DNA of 64,000 nucleotides from Dryococelus australis (GCA_029891345.1 CM057000.1:137748663-137812662), one strand, 5' to 3'; counted from the stretch's first letter, positions 1 to 13,366 are shown. A program made the numbers and translations. Notes: generated from the sequence alone by a model not told the origin.

Positions 1-1289
1 GGCGAGGAGCGTTAAGGGGCGAGAAATCTCTATCTAAAATATCTGAACGACCGACGTTTCACTTTTCAGCCGAATACCTTCAGCATGGCTGCTGATTTCT
101 AAACTTTTCTAAGAGAGAAGTACTTTAGCCCTCTCCCTCCCACTGCCCCCTTCTGGGACCATGCCACCAACACCTCATGCCCACAAGATAAACGGCTCCA
201 AGTCGGTGGTAGAGGGAAGTGTTTTTAAGGTCTTGTGGGGAGAAGGGATGAAGTTCTATTGTGCCTTCCTTTTCTTCCAGGCCACCTCCCGAACCGACAC
301 GAGATAAGGGATGGACTAATAAAACACATGGTTCTCCGCTCTGCACTTTATCTACCCTCGCCTCCTCCTTCGCTTCCATTTTTCTCCCCCGCTGCCATAC
401 CCTAGTTTTCGCCCCGCTTTTATCCGAACACAATTATTCCCTATTTTAAGTTCGTCGCTCCCAAGTTTCGCCTTGTTCTTTCCCCGAGACTCAACCTTAT
501 CATCACCACGGGGGTGAGCGAGGGGGTGAAATGGTTCGCTGTCTTGTTCTCGATCACTTTATCGTGTTAACCAAATAAAAGTGAGATAAAAAGAGGTCGC
601 GGGTAGAAAGAATTGCTCTGCCAATATACATAGAAGCTACTCCCACAGCTTCGGAGGAAAAAAAAAAAGTCTTCCTGAAGGGAGGGAAATCCTGAGACAA
701 ATCTCGGTCAATGTTTGAATTTACAGCGAGGTGAAATTAATTTAACTTGGTGTGGGATCAATTACAGCCTTTTAATTAATCTATAATAGATTCGAAGAAT
801 TAGGATCTCGCGAACGTTATTGGTAACACAATCATTATTACTTCCTTTACCGTGATTCATATTAATATAAAGATGTTTTGTGGAGTAAAGTGAAGATTAA
901 TGACAATATATTCACCTGTATAACATTTAGAGAGCATAAATTCACACTTTACAGTTTATTTATTTACGCGTACAGGAATGGCAGTATCAGAATTCTTAAA
1001 TATAATTCAATGATTTGTTATCTAACTATTCAATGCCACAACTACGAAAAAAAACTTAAATTTCCGTATGTAACGATATTCTCCTGATAGTTCTGATTAG
1101 TTAATGAAAATCAAGAAGACCGCTTGAACGTGAGCCCATAACGAGTATTGTAAAGTGGTACATATTCCCGTAAAAAACAAAACGGGATCCCTAATGGAAA
1201 GGAAATAACTTTGTGAATTTCTTCCGAGTTCTAATGTAGTTAACTAAATAAAATAAAGTTAACACTTATAATGCGTGTCCTTGTGCAGG

Positions 1290-1291
<2 letters not shown>
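1..1291. other. Anonymous intergenic DNA
   Basis: I see no gene or repeat here. Bases 1-600 are moderately GC-rich and pyrimidine-biased. The rest is AT-rich. Short open frames occur on both strands but resemble nothing I know and lack a coherent start or splice context. Confidence 0.5.

Positions 1292-1324
<33 letters not shown>
1292..1324. repeat. (CT)n microsatellite
   Basis: An uninterrupted run of about 16 CT dinucleotides, read directly. It would be expected to vary in length between individuals. Confidence 0.95.
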
Positions 1325-1326
<2 letters not shown>

Positions 1327-2794
1327 CATTTTGAAATACTCGTACGAGAATGGATACCCAGTGTGACCAAGTATAACGATTTGTTCGCCACCTGTAGATA
1401 CGTATATTTGGCTCTAATTAAATTGATTTTAATAGAGTTTGCAGCGTTATAAACTGACTTATGGTCAATTCATACGTGAAAGGGTGCTAACGGCGTAGCT
1501 AAATAATGAGTCACGATTAGGTGGAGCTCGACAGTAAACATTGGGGTTTATTGAACATAAAGTTTATACAATAACTATTTACGTGACTATTGATCGTAGG
1601 AGCTTAAATGGAATATCACAATGCTAATTACTTATGTTAAGTTAGATTACCGCACGCCATTATTATTACACTCTAATTGGAAAGTCTCCTTCTTAGTCAT
1701 GTTGCCGCAGGTTGGTTCTAGGATGCGGTTAACGACGGCCGGACATACCCATCTCCATTTCTTCTGGGTCAGCTACCCCCATGGCAAAAGACCTCGCGCC
1801 CAGTGTTACGTTGACCTATATCGGGCGCGTTGTTTAATATTTTCGGCCCCGTTCACTGGCCAGTGGAGGGGGTTTCTGCAACTGTCTTTAGCAATGTGTT
1901 GTTACGATCACGCTCGTGCCCTGGTTCAATGTTTGAAGGTGTGATCAAGCAGGCCGTCCACATGAGGTCTGATCACTTCATGAAAGCAGCTTCTTACGGC
2001 CATTTACTAGGAGTTTTCATGTCTTCTGAGTTTCAGCAACGTGGAATTCTGTAAGTAATCGCGAAGTTTCGGTCGACATTACAGTCGCCATCTTCAGGGT
2101 AGCAGTAACTGTTGTCTGACAGACGAACTGTTGACTTCAGCGCGTCCGAAAATGGAAGGACGAGAAACCTAAAATCAACTTGTTAAAACACTTCATGTGG
2201 CTTCAAAGTAGAAAATCATGATGGTTTATCTCGTGAACTACGCAGACCAATGTTATGGAACATGAATTAAGCTTTCCAGGCAAGAAGTTATAAAATGGAT
2301 AAGCAAACTCAGTGATGGCGGCATTAAACTTTTCTAGCTCTCAAAGCTACTGCCACTTGCGTAATGTATGGTGTGGGGTAAAGCACGGGTTTAGCATGTT
2401 TATTGTTTATAATTTGTAGCCTAAGTGCACTTTTGCTTCCACAGAAGAATTCACAATGCTTCGATTTTGCTTTTCATAAAATTCCGTTGAAGAAACAAGT
2501 TAAATGATTAAAGTCTGTTAAATCTGGCTAAATACACGACCGAAATAAACCGCCACCAGATAATCGTAGAAAACAATTTTCGATTGGAATAGCGTAAGCG
2601 AGATTTTATGGGTATATAAATAAATGACTAATTATATCATAAGTAACAGTGAACATGTTTTATTAAAAAACAAATTTTGAAATTTGACACTTATAAAAGT
2701 TAATGATGTTTCGGTAACGTGAACTTAGTTTAGGAAGATATCTGGAGTCGGCAATTACAACCAAAAACATTTCAAGTTTCAACTGAACTATAGT
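1325..2794. other. Anonymous intergenic DNA
   Basis: No recognisable gene or repeat. The 1621-2054 stretch has two overlapping open frames (107 and 74 codons) and locally higher GC, but neither translation shows a known domain and they overlap in different frames on the same strand. Confidence 0.45.
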
Positions 2795-3032
2795 TATAGG
2801 CTGTCCACGGTAAAGCGAACACTTTTGAGAACCTAGTTTCTTTTTATTTTCAGCCACTTTTTATCCTCGAACCACTTTTTTTTTATATAGCCATATAAGT
2901 AATAAACACAGTGCGTATATTCCACAGCACTCGGAAGTTAACATCTAAAGCTAAAATAAAATATATTTATTGACTATTATTCCAAATGAGAGGGCTTTCA
3001 AAAGTGCTCACTTTACCATGCATAGCCAATAC
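2795..3032 (+). mobile_element. Short GTTCAC TIR element (~240 bp)
   Basis: A non-autonomous DNA element. It begins TATAGGCTGTCCACGGTAAAG and ends with the inverted counterpart (CTTTACCATGCATAGCCAATA). The terminal inverted repeats are about 35 bp and include the arms AGCACTTTTGA / TCAAAAGTGCT. The core is AT-rich and shared with the copies at 12430, 42371 and 60216. TA-like flanks suggest Tc1/mariner-type mobilisation, which is inference from the family's ends. No open frame is present, so it would depend on a transposase made elsewhere. Confidence 0.85.
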
Positions 3033-3252
3033 AAAGGTTGTGAGGTGATTATCTATGCAATATGGGATATAAAACATTATGCGAACGATGTCGTACAGTA
3101 AATCGCAAGGGAGGTAGCCACCCTTGAAAATCGATATTTCAAATATTCCTACCGGGAAATAATGAAACCTACACGAGATAAAAGAGCCACTACGTGAATA
3201 CATAATGTTTTCTTTGACCAAGACCTGAAACCTGCGAACAGTTGGGGCGTAC

Positions 3253-3328
3253 TATCATCCCCTACACTGAGACACTAGGGGGTGGTATGATATTATCCTA
3301 CCAATGTCTCGCAACGTAGGGGATGATA
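3253..3328. repeat. Imperfect hairpin, ~76 bp
   Basis: The arm TATCATCCCCTAC at the left is matched by GTAGGGGATGATA at the right, with further pairing inside (GAGACA / TGTCTC). The stem is about 28 bp with small bulges. It could be a tiny MITE or the scar of an inverted duplication. No target duplication is evident. Confidence 0.7.
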
Positions 3329-3570
3329 TTTAATGGCTAAGGGATTATTCTACAAAAAGTTTTTTACAATCTACCGATAGTATTCTTTCACGGTTCAAAA
3401 CTTCCGTTTATTGTGAAAAAAAAATAGTTCAATAACAATCCACTAAATCAGTTTTATAGATAAATATCACTTATTAGAAAAGAACACGAGTGTACATCTC
3501 TGAAGAGTTTTGTCAAGGTGGAAGTACGGGAGACAAACTGTGGGATGTTTTTCAGCGACTAGTAGAGACA

Positions 3571-3849
3571 TGCAAAATTCGGGTTATTATTCGGGGACAC
3601 GTTCAACTTTAGACACTTTTACCTTTGCAATACGTTTGTCATTGGACCGTACTTTATTAGACACGCCCTGAGTAACTCTGCGCCAAAACGTTAACACTTC
3701 ACGATTGCGTGCCCCCAATCACGTGCCGTTCAGTCAGAAAGGGAGTCACTTCACAACTATGCTGCAGCCAATGGGGATACAACGTCGGCTCCAGTATATA
3801 CAGCACTGTGAAGTTTAGTCTGATGCAAAATGATAACGCGAATTTTGCA
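3571..3849 (-). mobile_element. ATTCGCG TIR element, ~280 bp
   Basis: Ends TGCAAAATTCGGGTTATTAT and, inverted, TGCAAAATTCGCGTTATCAT. The core, read on the minus strand, matches the element at 12922: an ATTGGCTGCTGC-like segment and GGCGTGTCTAATAAA occur in the same order. It is non-coding and one of five copies seen in the window. Confidence 0.7.
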
Positions 3850-4737
3850 GGTCCGTGGCGGCTAGTTATAGTTGCATTGCAACGTATTTAACTGAATACT
3901 TACCTATCACGTGCTCGACTACTGAACCCGCAGTCACGTGGCCTGCTGGAATGACAGTCCCTTGGAAACCGCAGATATCCCCAGCGTTCAGATAATAAAC
4001 TAATAGAGTTTTCAACTAAAATATTACGTTCAACTTAAAATATCGATACAACATCTCTTAAGAAGTTACGTTTCATTCGTACAACTGCTTACTTGTAACC
4101 CATTTAATAAAAAGTATATATCAAAATTCGAATCTTCAGTGACGTAGCTAATAGAACATAGGTAAGGGATACATTTTTTTTCTTCAGACTTATTAGTGAG
4201 AAAATTAAATAAATAAAAATTGTATAGAAACAAGTAACACTGTACAGGCCTTCGAGATGATGCAATCAAGCAGATACACATCAGTTGAAAGAAGCTAAGT
4301 ATTAACCACACTGAATGTCGACAAAAACATATTACAGAACTCAACAGTTAAATATTTGGATTAGTAAAGATACGAAGATTTTATAAATAATAAATACTTA
4401 AATATTTAATTTCTGTAGGCCAGCTGTTAATAGAAAAATAGTGATTTCATTTGTTATGTGGGAAAAGTTATATCATTCTCATTTTATCTGCCCCAACTGC
4501 ACAAAATAATGCAAAATAATTTTCCCTGTAAATAAAATGCATATTTTAAGAACCAGGTAAAATTTAAATACAGCAATTATTGAAGATAACAGATGTTACT
4601 AATTAACCTACGTTCCTCTTCATGAGCGGAAATAATTTTGCTGAAGTTCTTAAAAAGTTAGTTTGTGGGAGGTTCTTGACTTATCATTGACTGCGATGCG
4701 ATTAAAGATGGAACAAAAAACCAAAATGCAATACTAG
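3850..4737. other. Anonymous AT-rich DNA
   Basis: No gene or repeat recognised apart from short A/T runs. Confidence 0.5.
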
Positions 4738-4987
4738 TGAGGAGATTTGGACGGCTCTTAACATAGGGTCTTGAGAGCCGATGAGAGCGATTGAGGTGAG
4801 AATGGAGCAGTGCTGGAATTAGGGGGCGGGGGAAACGGGAGATCCCCGAGAAAACCCGCCGACCAACGGCATCGACTGGCACGATTCCCACATGCGAAAA
4901 GCGAAAATCCGGAGTGACCCGGCCGGGGATGGAACCCGGATCGCTTCGGTGGGAGGCGAGCAGGCTAACCGCACCGTGGCCCCTGCA
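4738..4987 (-). mobile_element. tRNA-headed SINE, near full length
   Basis: Read on the minus strand it starts GGGGCCACGGTGCGGTTAGC, a tRNA-like D-arm/A-box region, followed by a B-box-like GGTTCCATCCC. The body is shared with five other copies in this window. It contains GGATTTTCGC, CCCACATGCG-type inverted words, GTTTTCTCGGGGATCTCCCG and TGAGAGCCGATGAG on the plus strand. Its 3' end reads toward AAGAGCCG followed by an ATCTC-rich tail. Transcription by RNA polymerase III and LINE-dependent retroposition follow from the SINE class and are not seen directly. Confidence 0.88.
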
Positions 4988-5011
4988 ATCCTACCGAGGC
5001 AGTTACAAATA

Positions 5012-5095
5012 CACGCGTACCTTACACGGGACTCGAACCCAGAACTCTTCGTACTGCATGTCGGCGTGTAACCAACCGCATTACAGAGCTCAATG
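5012..5095 (-). mobile_element. tRNA-like SINE head, second family
   Basis: On the minus strand, TGCGGTTGGTTACACGCCGA is followed by a perfect B box GGTTCGAGTCCC, with the spacing of a tRNA D-arm to T-arm. The head differs from the GGGGCC SINE next to it. The copy at 47276 is related (TACGAGAGGTTCTTGGTTC). A real tRNA gene is unlikely because the acceptor stem does not close. Confidence 0.55.
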
Positions 5096-5549
5096 AGAGA
5101 AATAAAGCTTTTACGTTGTATTTCGGGAATCAGTCATCCTATTTCCACCAAATTCTGCACACAAGAATTGCGGTAGGCCATGTTAACTTAAATTATTTAA
5201 CTAACTCACGCCTTAGCATTTAAAATGTCGTTCCTGTAAATATCTGAGGTTGGCAAGCCGAGTCTATAACAATTTTAGACAGAATACAACCGAAGCTGAT
5301 AATTCAAGCCCTGCCTCCGAGATGCAATATTTGAACAGGAATCCATATATCTCTCAAGCAATTTGATAAAATTAAGCCAGGTGATAAAATGTGACACATA
5401 CCATATATAGGGAGCCAAGCAAATAATAAGCAACCAATTTTTCACACAAATAGTACTACAGAAGTCCATGTAAACTTACGTTGTTTAAGTAGGTCAGGAT
5501 TTTTCAGTGGCGACAATATACACTTTTTAAATAAGTTTATTTTATCAGA

Positions 5550-6484
5550 TCCAAACAAACTTTACCTGCGGGCAGCATCTATTAGAAACATCAGTATAGT
5601 TGAATTTGGTCTAATTGTTTAATACGCATGACAAACATTTCGAAATTATTTATGTGGCAGCCAGACTGTAAATAATACCAGACACACTTAAAACTTGTAG
5701 GTAGGTTTACGTTGGTTGATTAATTATTTGTGTAGTGCTATCCTCATTAATGAATAACCAAACGATTATGTACGGAAACATTCTACGTTTATCATAGATA
5801 CTGTTACATTTTAAGTTTGCTTGAAATTGTTTGGGACGGGACATAATATTATAAAATGTTTACCTGGCTGTTATTTTGAAAATATGTGACTATCTCTTTA
5901 AGTAGTATAAATTAATACAGACTACGAAAGTAAATTTATCGTCTTTATTTGGTGGGTTTTTGTAAACTGTTTCCCGAAATACAACACAAAAGTTTAATAT
6001 ATCATGTGACGCATTCTCCTGAAATTGTGGGAAACTGAGTTTATGTGTTAGTTCAGTTTATTCTTGCATAGGTACCTCCCAGCGTACAAATGTGTATTTA
6101 AATTGGTTACACTGTTTCCTAAATATAGGATACTATGCTAAAATGTTTACATGGCCGCTATTTTATATATAAGTGTCTCGCCCTCTTAAAATATTTTATA
6201 TTATTTTACATAGCTTACCAGAGTACTCATTGTTTTGCCAACTTACCAGCAATCGGTTGACTCTTTTCTGAGATATAACAAAACTTGATTTATTAAGGTG
6301 GCCCTATCTTACGAAATGTCGGACAAAAGATGCTCTATGTAGCCAGATTTGATTGATGTAAAAGATACTGCTAGTACAGATGAAAATGGTCGCTTGCTTT
6401 CGTAAACATAGCAGGGTTATCTAAAAGGTTATTATGGCCACCATTTTTAAAATAAGTGTCTCACCCACGAAAACAATTTCCCCC
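5550..6484 (+). repeat. ~290-bp tandem repeat, about three diverged units
   Basis: Three units share a block ending TGGCCGCCATTTTNAAAATA-like followed by GTGTCTC. The conserved blocks sit near 5855, 6147 and 6437, so the spacing is about 290 bp. The first block is the most diverged. The third also has a GGCCCTATCTTACGAAATG block and a GGACAAAAGA word. The same units recur five times at 50850-52330. No continuous open frame runs through them, so I regard this as a satellite-like repeat. Confidence 0.65.
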
Positions 6485-9400
6485 GATCCTCAAAACCTAT
6501 AAGATACAAATGAATGAAATTATTATAATTATTCTCTGACAAAATCTTGTTAAGCCTGTTAAACAGTAAGTTTCGTAGTACTCGAAAATTCACAAGGAGA
6601 CCTGTCTACAAAGCGAGGAGATTGGGATCTTTCCCATTTTCCGTGCCTGCTTAATGATCGATTCTCTGATCCTCCCGACTTTGCAAAAGTTCGATGGTCT
6701 GAGATTATTTTAAGGGTTTGCTGCCCCCTTTTTCTTTAATGCCGATCGCTCTCCATGAAGTGTAGCATGAATAAGTAAACCATTTTACAAATTCTATCAG
6801 CACCGTCTCTTGAAGCGAAAATCCGTTTAATAAAATATATGTATTCTTACGTTTGCCAGCAGGCTAATACTAGTGCTATTGTATTCTATTTCCCTATCAT
6901 TTCGTAATCAACAACAACATAATGAAAATGTCGATATCTTAGATCACATACTTCAAATTAAGAACGACTACATTGTTTTATACTTATGCCATTAATTTTA
7001 CATTATATTTGTCATATTATGAAGGGATTCTCCATTCCGTAGCTGAAAGTCACATTTATTGTCGTAATTCGTTAAAAGTTTTATTGTGTCATTACAACAA
7101 AGTTACTTGAAATAAATTTAATTGGTAAGTGTTCCAAATTGTTTGATTAATGGAAAATTCCTTGCCAAACTTCCTCTCTGGTTAATACAATTATTTTGAC
7201 GAATCAATTAATTACATTATAGACAGCAGGCAAATCGACAAATGCATCGTTCACGTGTATTTAACCAAATTTAATATGCACATTTTTCACGAAAAATTCG
7301 TTTATATACATACATAGTTTTTAAAATAAATAAGATTTGTTGTTATAACAACCACATATCCCTGGATAAACAAGTTGTTAATATCACATACTTAACAGAG
7401 TATATATTTTTAAGTTTCCCACCACGACTTCGTATTGCTGGTATAAATAATTCTTCTCGACATGTTTTTAGCTTCAGTGCGTGTCTGTTGCATTTACTGG
7501 CATTGCCTAATTTATACGATAACTTCAAAACCTACGTACGCATCAAATGTTTAGGACCGTGGAAGGTGTAAAGGAATCTCCCAATTCACATAGCATAGGA
7601 AATACATCAATTCCAGAAGTAAGGAAACACTGTGAAGTAACTCGATTATTCTTTAAAAAATTTACTGAAAACCAGGTAACTTGCGAACACTTGTTGACGT
7701 TTTTAATAGAATGCTATCACATGTGTATTATGCACCTTACTTAAGAATCGTTTTTATCGTGTTTGATAAACGTGATTTAGAAATTCCCAACTCGGCTTTA
7801 ATTTTTTTTTTTTTTTTTTTTTTTTTTTTCTACATTTACTCATTCTAATAGTTTGCCTCTTTATGTTAGGTAATGCATTTTTTCCTCCATTTTATATACA
7901 ACCACGTCACGAAAATACCACTGCAGTTGTATATCTCGACATGGATATGAATAATCAGTTAATTTATCATTTCCCGGCGACAAACCTTTAATATTATCTC
8001 TCAAGGGGAAATAAGGGGAAAGAGTACTCACTAACGCTCTAAACCACATTTCTCTAGCTCAGCGGGTAGGAAAAATATATTTAGTTTTCAATTTTGGCAT
8101 TTTTAGAGCTAATTTGACTTACAATTCGAATTCAGTTAACAAGAATAAAAAAAACTGCTTTGCAAACTTATTATTGCCTTCGTTTAATTTTTCTTTAAGT
8201 GTAAATATGAAGGAAATGTAAAAAATAAATAGCACTAATATAGTTGTATATTAAAAGTCTCCACACAATTTTTTACACAAAAATGTGTATGAAGTTCGAA
8301 ATTTGTGCAGTTATTTCAAAAATCAACACTTGCATATTATTTGACTAATTGCAATAATTTAATCATGCTAACATATATTTTGATATTGACAATGTTAAAA
8401 GCTGTTATTACATAGATTGCACCAAACATTTAATATTAACAAATTTACTAATGGCTTTTGACTTTTGCCGGGGACTGTAAGGCAGCATCAACACGAAATA
8501 CAACACTGGGGTACAAGTGAAGTCTTTATCCCATGGACATCCTTAACGTGCTGTCAGAGGTTGCCTATTGTAAACGGGGAGGGAATGTGCCAACATTCCT
8601 TAACCGAAATCTCCCTGTTTTGCCAGAACCTGGTATACAGCTGAATACTTCAGCAAAAAGGAGATGGCGAGCGGACAAATTCATTCACTAACAGATTGCA
8701 ACCGCTAGGCTACTTCTGATGCAGTAACAGATATTTCGGCAAGCGAATTTGATTACATGCAAGACGAATATACTACCTGTAACTGTATAAAAAGATTATT
8801 TTATAAATTGAACTACAGCTTTCATATAGCCTATAACAAATTTTACTTTAAACATGATTTCTTCTATGCATATTATAATTACCATATAAAAGATTTAAAA
8901 AATATTAAGTGAAAACGTTTCCCAAATATTTATAAGCATGATGTCAAAATATATGCCATTTGTTTTCAAAGTTATGATGACCAGATAGTTAATGTTTCAA
9001 ATTTACGCATATAAAATATTTTAGCAGTTCTTAAAAATTAATTTATAAGTTCTGAAAAATAGTTTGTTTTCCATGCCTTACACAGCCTATTTATGTTTTG
9101 ATAGGTACTTCCGGAACGTTATTAGTTCGTATTGTACAACATAATTTTTGTGTAATTTACTTTTGAAATAAACTAAATAAAAAGTTAAACAAATTTCGTA
9201 CTTTATTATGCTCTCTATAAAGACAAAACTCAAACGTGGGTCTCCGATTGACCAAAATGATGTCTGAGAATAATGCGCTGGTATTCTATTTCATAATGGT
9301 AGCGAAACGTGCGTAAACAACTTTATGACTACGGTATCAGTAATACAAAAATGCCATCGCTTCTTATATCTGTGTCGCTTTATGCATTTGCATTCTGAAA

Positions 9401-12235
9401 CAGGGCGGAGTTAAATATTCCAGTCAGAGCGGAGCAATATATTAAGGGGATCTCTGCTTTCATATTCACCAGGTATTGAGGTCACGTTGTCATTTTAGTA
9501 TCCATGGAAATATAAATCACAGTATGCAACGTATACAATTCTACCACATTTTCCTCCTTCGGTTTGTTTCACCAGCACGCTGCGAACGAAAATAATGCGC
9601 GCTTACTTTGCAGAATATCTCAACCTCGCACCTCGAGTATAATATTTCATGGTATGGTTGAACATTGTAAATATGCAAATTTTTTTATCGATGAAGACAG
9701 GAATGGGTATGTACGTATGTAGCACTCGAAGATGATTCAAAACTCCAGCATATTTATAATGTTTTATATTGATCTGAACCAAATGGACTATCGTGGAGTA
9801 ATAAAGAAAACATTTAAAGTGGATGAGTTAATCTCTTAAAAAATTGCGACTTTATTGTGTTACATGATGCTTCTCTAGAACGGTATAATAAATTTGAACT
9901 TTAATTCGCGAAGGTACTTGCTTTGTGTATTGAATACACTTGTCTGCTACTCTAGAAGACAGCATTGGTGAAAAAACCAAACGTAAAAATACCATACTTA
10001 AGTAACGGCTCAGCCGAGTGTCTCCCGTTTTGGCACGTAAGAAGCAATGCTTAAAGTCACCTTGAAATACAATGCAGCAGTCACGTGTTTTCAAAATGGG
10101 GGCCATATTCTTAGGGTAATGCTCATTACCACTTTAACCATGAAATCTATTTTCATTCAACTTTGTAATCGTTAAGTACTTTGTGTGTACCTTAAATTAA
10201 TAAATCAAAAGATTCAATTGTTCATCATTCTCTAAGGAAGTTACAACCTTAATGAATCACGTTTATTTGTTATATCGGGAATAATTGTACTAATTCTCGC
10301 CAAATGGAGGTGTATCATTATTTATACAAAATACAAATTTTAATCATAATATCCCACTCTTCACACATATGAAAGCCTTATCAAAATTAAGGATACTGAG
10401 TACACAAGAAAGTAGGCAAATTAGTTTGCTAACTTTTTGTTCTTATTGGTCAGAGAGTGGTGGCTGAATTTTAGATCTTCCTGGAACTCTTAAGTATATC
10501 AGACGAGTTGTTGGTCGCATGTATCAGTGAAATGAATATTCTAATGACTACGTTTATGAGTGAAACGTACACGTTATCGCCCGATCACTGGTACTATTAA
10601 GATAGCAAATATTAATACAATTTTGGGGACTATATTTTTGTCCAACTGCACATTTTAAACCCGAAACACCGACAGGCCTATCAGTCAGTAAAATAACATT
10701 CACTGAAAGTCAGTCGATAAGTTACTACCGAGTGGCGAATCAAACGAATTAACTGCGAATCATTGGCCTACGATGGTAGAATTCTCGACATTCGGTGGGA
10801 GTCAAGTGTAAATGAGCGAAAAATCATCAACTATAAATTATCACTTGTTTTCGATGATTTGGATCAATTTTCAATATTTCTGTTTTGAAAACATACAAAT
10901 TCACCAAATCAATAACTGTGTAGCGACGGATACGATTCGGATGTTTTGTCACGTACGTCTTATTGGACAGAAAACTAATAACAATATTCTGGAAATTTTT
11001 TTTAACACAACCGACAGAGATGTTTTCCCAAAAGCATCGGACCGTGCGTTTATCAGAGTGAATTAAATCAACAGCGGTTCTCAGTTCACGTATATACTGC
11101 GAATTAAACGACAATTAAATGATAATATTGTGATATATGCTTGTGTAATGTGACAAGTATCATACAATTTTTTTAAAAATTAGTAAGGGGAAAAAAAACC
11201 TTCCCTTTCACACTTCCTCCGGTATAAACTTATAATTTCACTTACTTATTTGCTGAGTAATATTGCACTACTTTGTACAAGGTAAATATCATAGAACAAA
11301 GTGGTAACTAAAATTTACAATTGGATGAAATGTAACAAGTTTATATTTCTGTCAACGTACCTGGATTCGTATTAAACACAAGTTCATCATTAGTACTGTT
11401 ACAGATCTGTGTTTTGCAATGATCGTAATGGAAACAAAGTTTATTTTGATAATCTATGACAACTAAACTTAGCCCTTAGTCTTAATATTTACCGCTCGAC
11501 ACCCAAAATACGTCAAAATATCAAATTATATTATTTATTATTTCAGTAAAGTGTAAAACGTGAACTTTATCCTACAGCGTAAACAGAGTACAATAGCAGA
11601 TTGCCAGTTAAACATCGAAAAAGTAACATGACTGCTCGTAATTGTACGTTTTTTTAACGTAATATCTGGCTTAATTACAAACAGTAGTTCAATAAAAAAA
11701 ATGGTAACCAAATTTGGCTTCTACTTGTTTTATATAACTTGAGATGAGAATAGACGCAACTGTAACACACATATGCTCGTAATAAATTTATGTCGTCACT
11801 TCAGGTCCACTTTCTTACAAATTGTTATATCCATGACTCACAGGATGTTCAAGCTTCGAGCTCTCTAGAAAGTCTTGGCTATACGTTAATTTCTATGTAA
11901 TTTGTTTCCTTACACTATTCATAAAATCAATATTGGCAAGGGCCTCATATCTTTATTCATGCGCCGATCAAATCCTAAACTATATGAAATTACAAGTGAC
12001 GTAACACATCGGGAATATTTCAGGGATTACTCTCATCAGAATTCATTAAAGAGAAAATAAACTTTATTTAGAAATTAGGCATATAATTATAAGTTAATAA
12101 AGTAACCTAGTTTCGCTTATTTGTTAGTAACCTCATATCTGTATGCGTGTCTTTTACAATTAAAAAAAAAAATGTTGAAGCCACTGACTCATTTTTACAA
12201 AGACTGATTATGAAATTTCTGAGCTAATCGCGAAA
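6485..12235. other. Long anonymous AT-rich stretch
   Basis: No gene is supportable. It contains the poly-T run at 7802-7829 and scattered A/T runs. Open frames of 60-95 codons occur on both strands, including an overlapping antisense pair at 10812-11114, with no recognisable domain. Highly diverged relics could be present and invisible by eye. Confidence 0.45.
7802..7829. repeat. Poly-T tract
   Basis: A run of about 28 T. It might be the poly-A tail of an old minus-strand retroposon, but no homologous body is seen next to it. Confidence 0.9.
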
Positions 12236-12239
12236 CGTA

Positions 12240-12921
12240 TATAATTTTTCACGCAGTGAGCGTACACGTCGGCCCCAAAGTGTAATAAACTCCAGCTTTT
12301 AATGAGTGCTTAGTGAAACGCAAAACCTGCAGCTATATTCCATTCGTGGCTACTTTCAACTTTTCTGAAGCCCTGCTGAAGTTCTGCTTTAAGGCAATAC
12401 GCCCACCCTATAAAACATAGCTTTACGTATATAGGCTGTTCACGGTAAAGTGAGCAATTTTGAAAGCCCTCTCATTTGCAATAATTGTCAATAAAAATAC
12501 TTCATTTTAGCCTCAGACGTTAACTTCCGAGTGCGGTGGAATATTATCTGTCTGTGTTTATTTCGTACATGGGTATATTTATATAAAACAAGGGGGTAAA
12601 GGATAAGAAATGGCTGACAGGAAAAAGAAACAGTGGCCTCAAAAGTGCTCACTTTACCGTGAACAGTCTATACGAAATGACACCAAATGAACATTATACT
12701 TTATTTATGCACACACAAATTAATATCATGTTGCATGAGCACTATTTCTTACTAGGCACTACCAACACAAAGACAAAGAATAAGATACTTTAATTTTGAG
12801 TATAAAACTGTAATGATACATTACATATTTAGGAAATAATACGTCATACACGGGGTCATTTTTTCAAATTTTTGGTTCAAAAAGTGCGAAGAAACCGCGA
12901 ATATGTTCTATAGTACCTAGG
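12240..12921 (+). repeat. Dispersed repeat R, interrupted by a GTTCAC element
   Basis: The blocks TTCTGAAGCCCTGCTGAAGT (near 12361), ACTATTTCTTACTAGGCACT (near 12741) and AAAAGTGCGAAGAAACCGCG near the right end recur in the same order at 31690 and 58357. The first two also occur, inverted, at 35569. The copy is split by the TIR element at 12430-12672. Class is unknown. It is about 450 bp without the insert and has no open frame. Confidence 0.6.
12430..12672 (-). mobile_element. Short GTTCAC TIR element
   Basis: Starts TATAGGCTGTTCACGGTAAA and ends TTTACCGTGAACAGTCTATA, so the terminal inverted repeats are nearly perfect over about 37 bp. The core is the reverse complement of the 2795 copy. 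It interrupts repeat R, so it arrived after R. Confidence 0.9.
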
Positions 12922-13203
12922 GATAGGAAAAATTCGCGAGTTCAGTGACCTGTAGGCCAGACTCCACAGTCATGTGTACACTCGAGCCTGAGATGTTTGT
13001 TCATTGGCTGCTGCCCCAAAGAGTAGCCAGTGTTACGTCACACCTGGCACTATGGCACTCGCTACTCGTTTCCTCGCAAGTCTGCTATTGGATCAGAGAT
13101 ATCCAGGGCGTGTCTAATAAACTGCAATCCAATTGCAAAGTCAACTTTAGTGTACACGTGTTTGCCGCCTATATTGTCCTGAAATGAACTCGCGAAATGT
13201 TCC
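12922..13203 (+). mobile_element. ATTCGCG TIR element, ~280 bp
   Basis: Left end GGAAAAATTCGCGAGTTCAG and right end, inverted, GGAACATTTCGCGAGTTCAT. The core contains CATTGGCTGCTGC and GGCGTGTCTAATAAA, shared with the 3571, 20058 and 42786 copies. It contains CCAAT-box-like words but no coding frame. Confidence 0.75.
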
Positions 13204-13366
13204 TATACCTATATATACCGTATTTCCCTGATAGCCTTCATTTCGACAATTCACTTCAGTTGTCCTGGCTTTGTGTCGTCCTTCGTGCAATGGCATTCTG
13301 CACCATCCGCCGAGGTGCGTATGGAGCAGACTCATACGCAATAGATTCCACTGTCATAAATTACGA

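Noticed and set aside
8560-8720. tRNA-like A box on the minus strand (GTAGCCTAGCGGTTGCAA)
   Set aside because: No acceptable B box at the right distance and no pairing acceptor stem.
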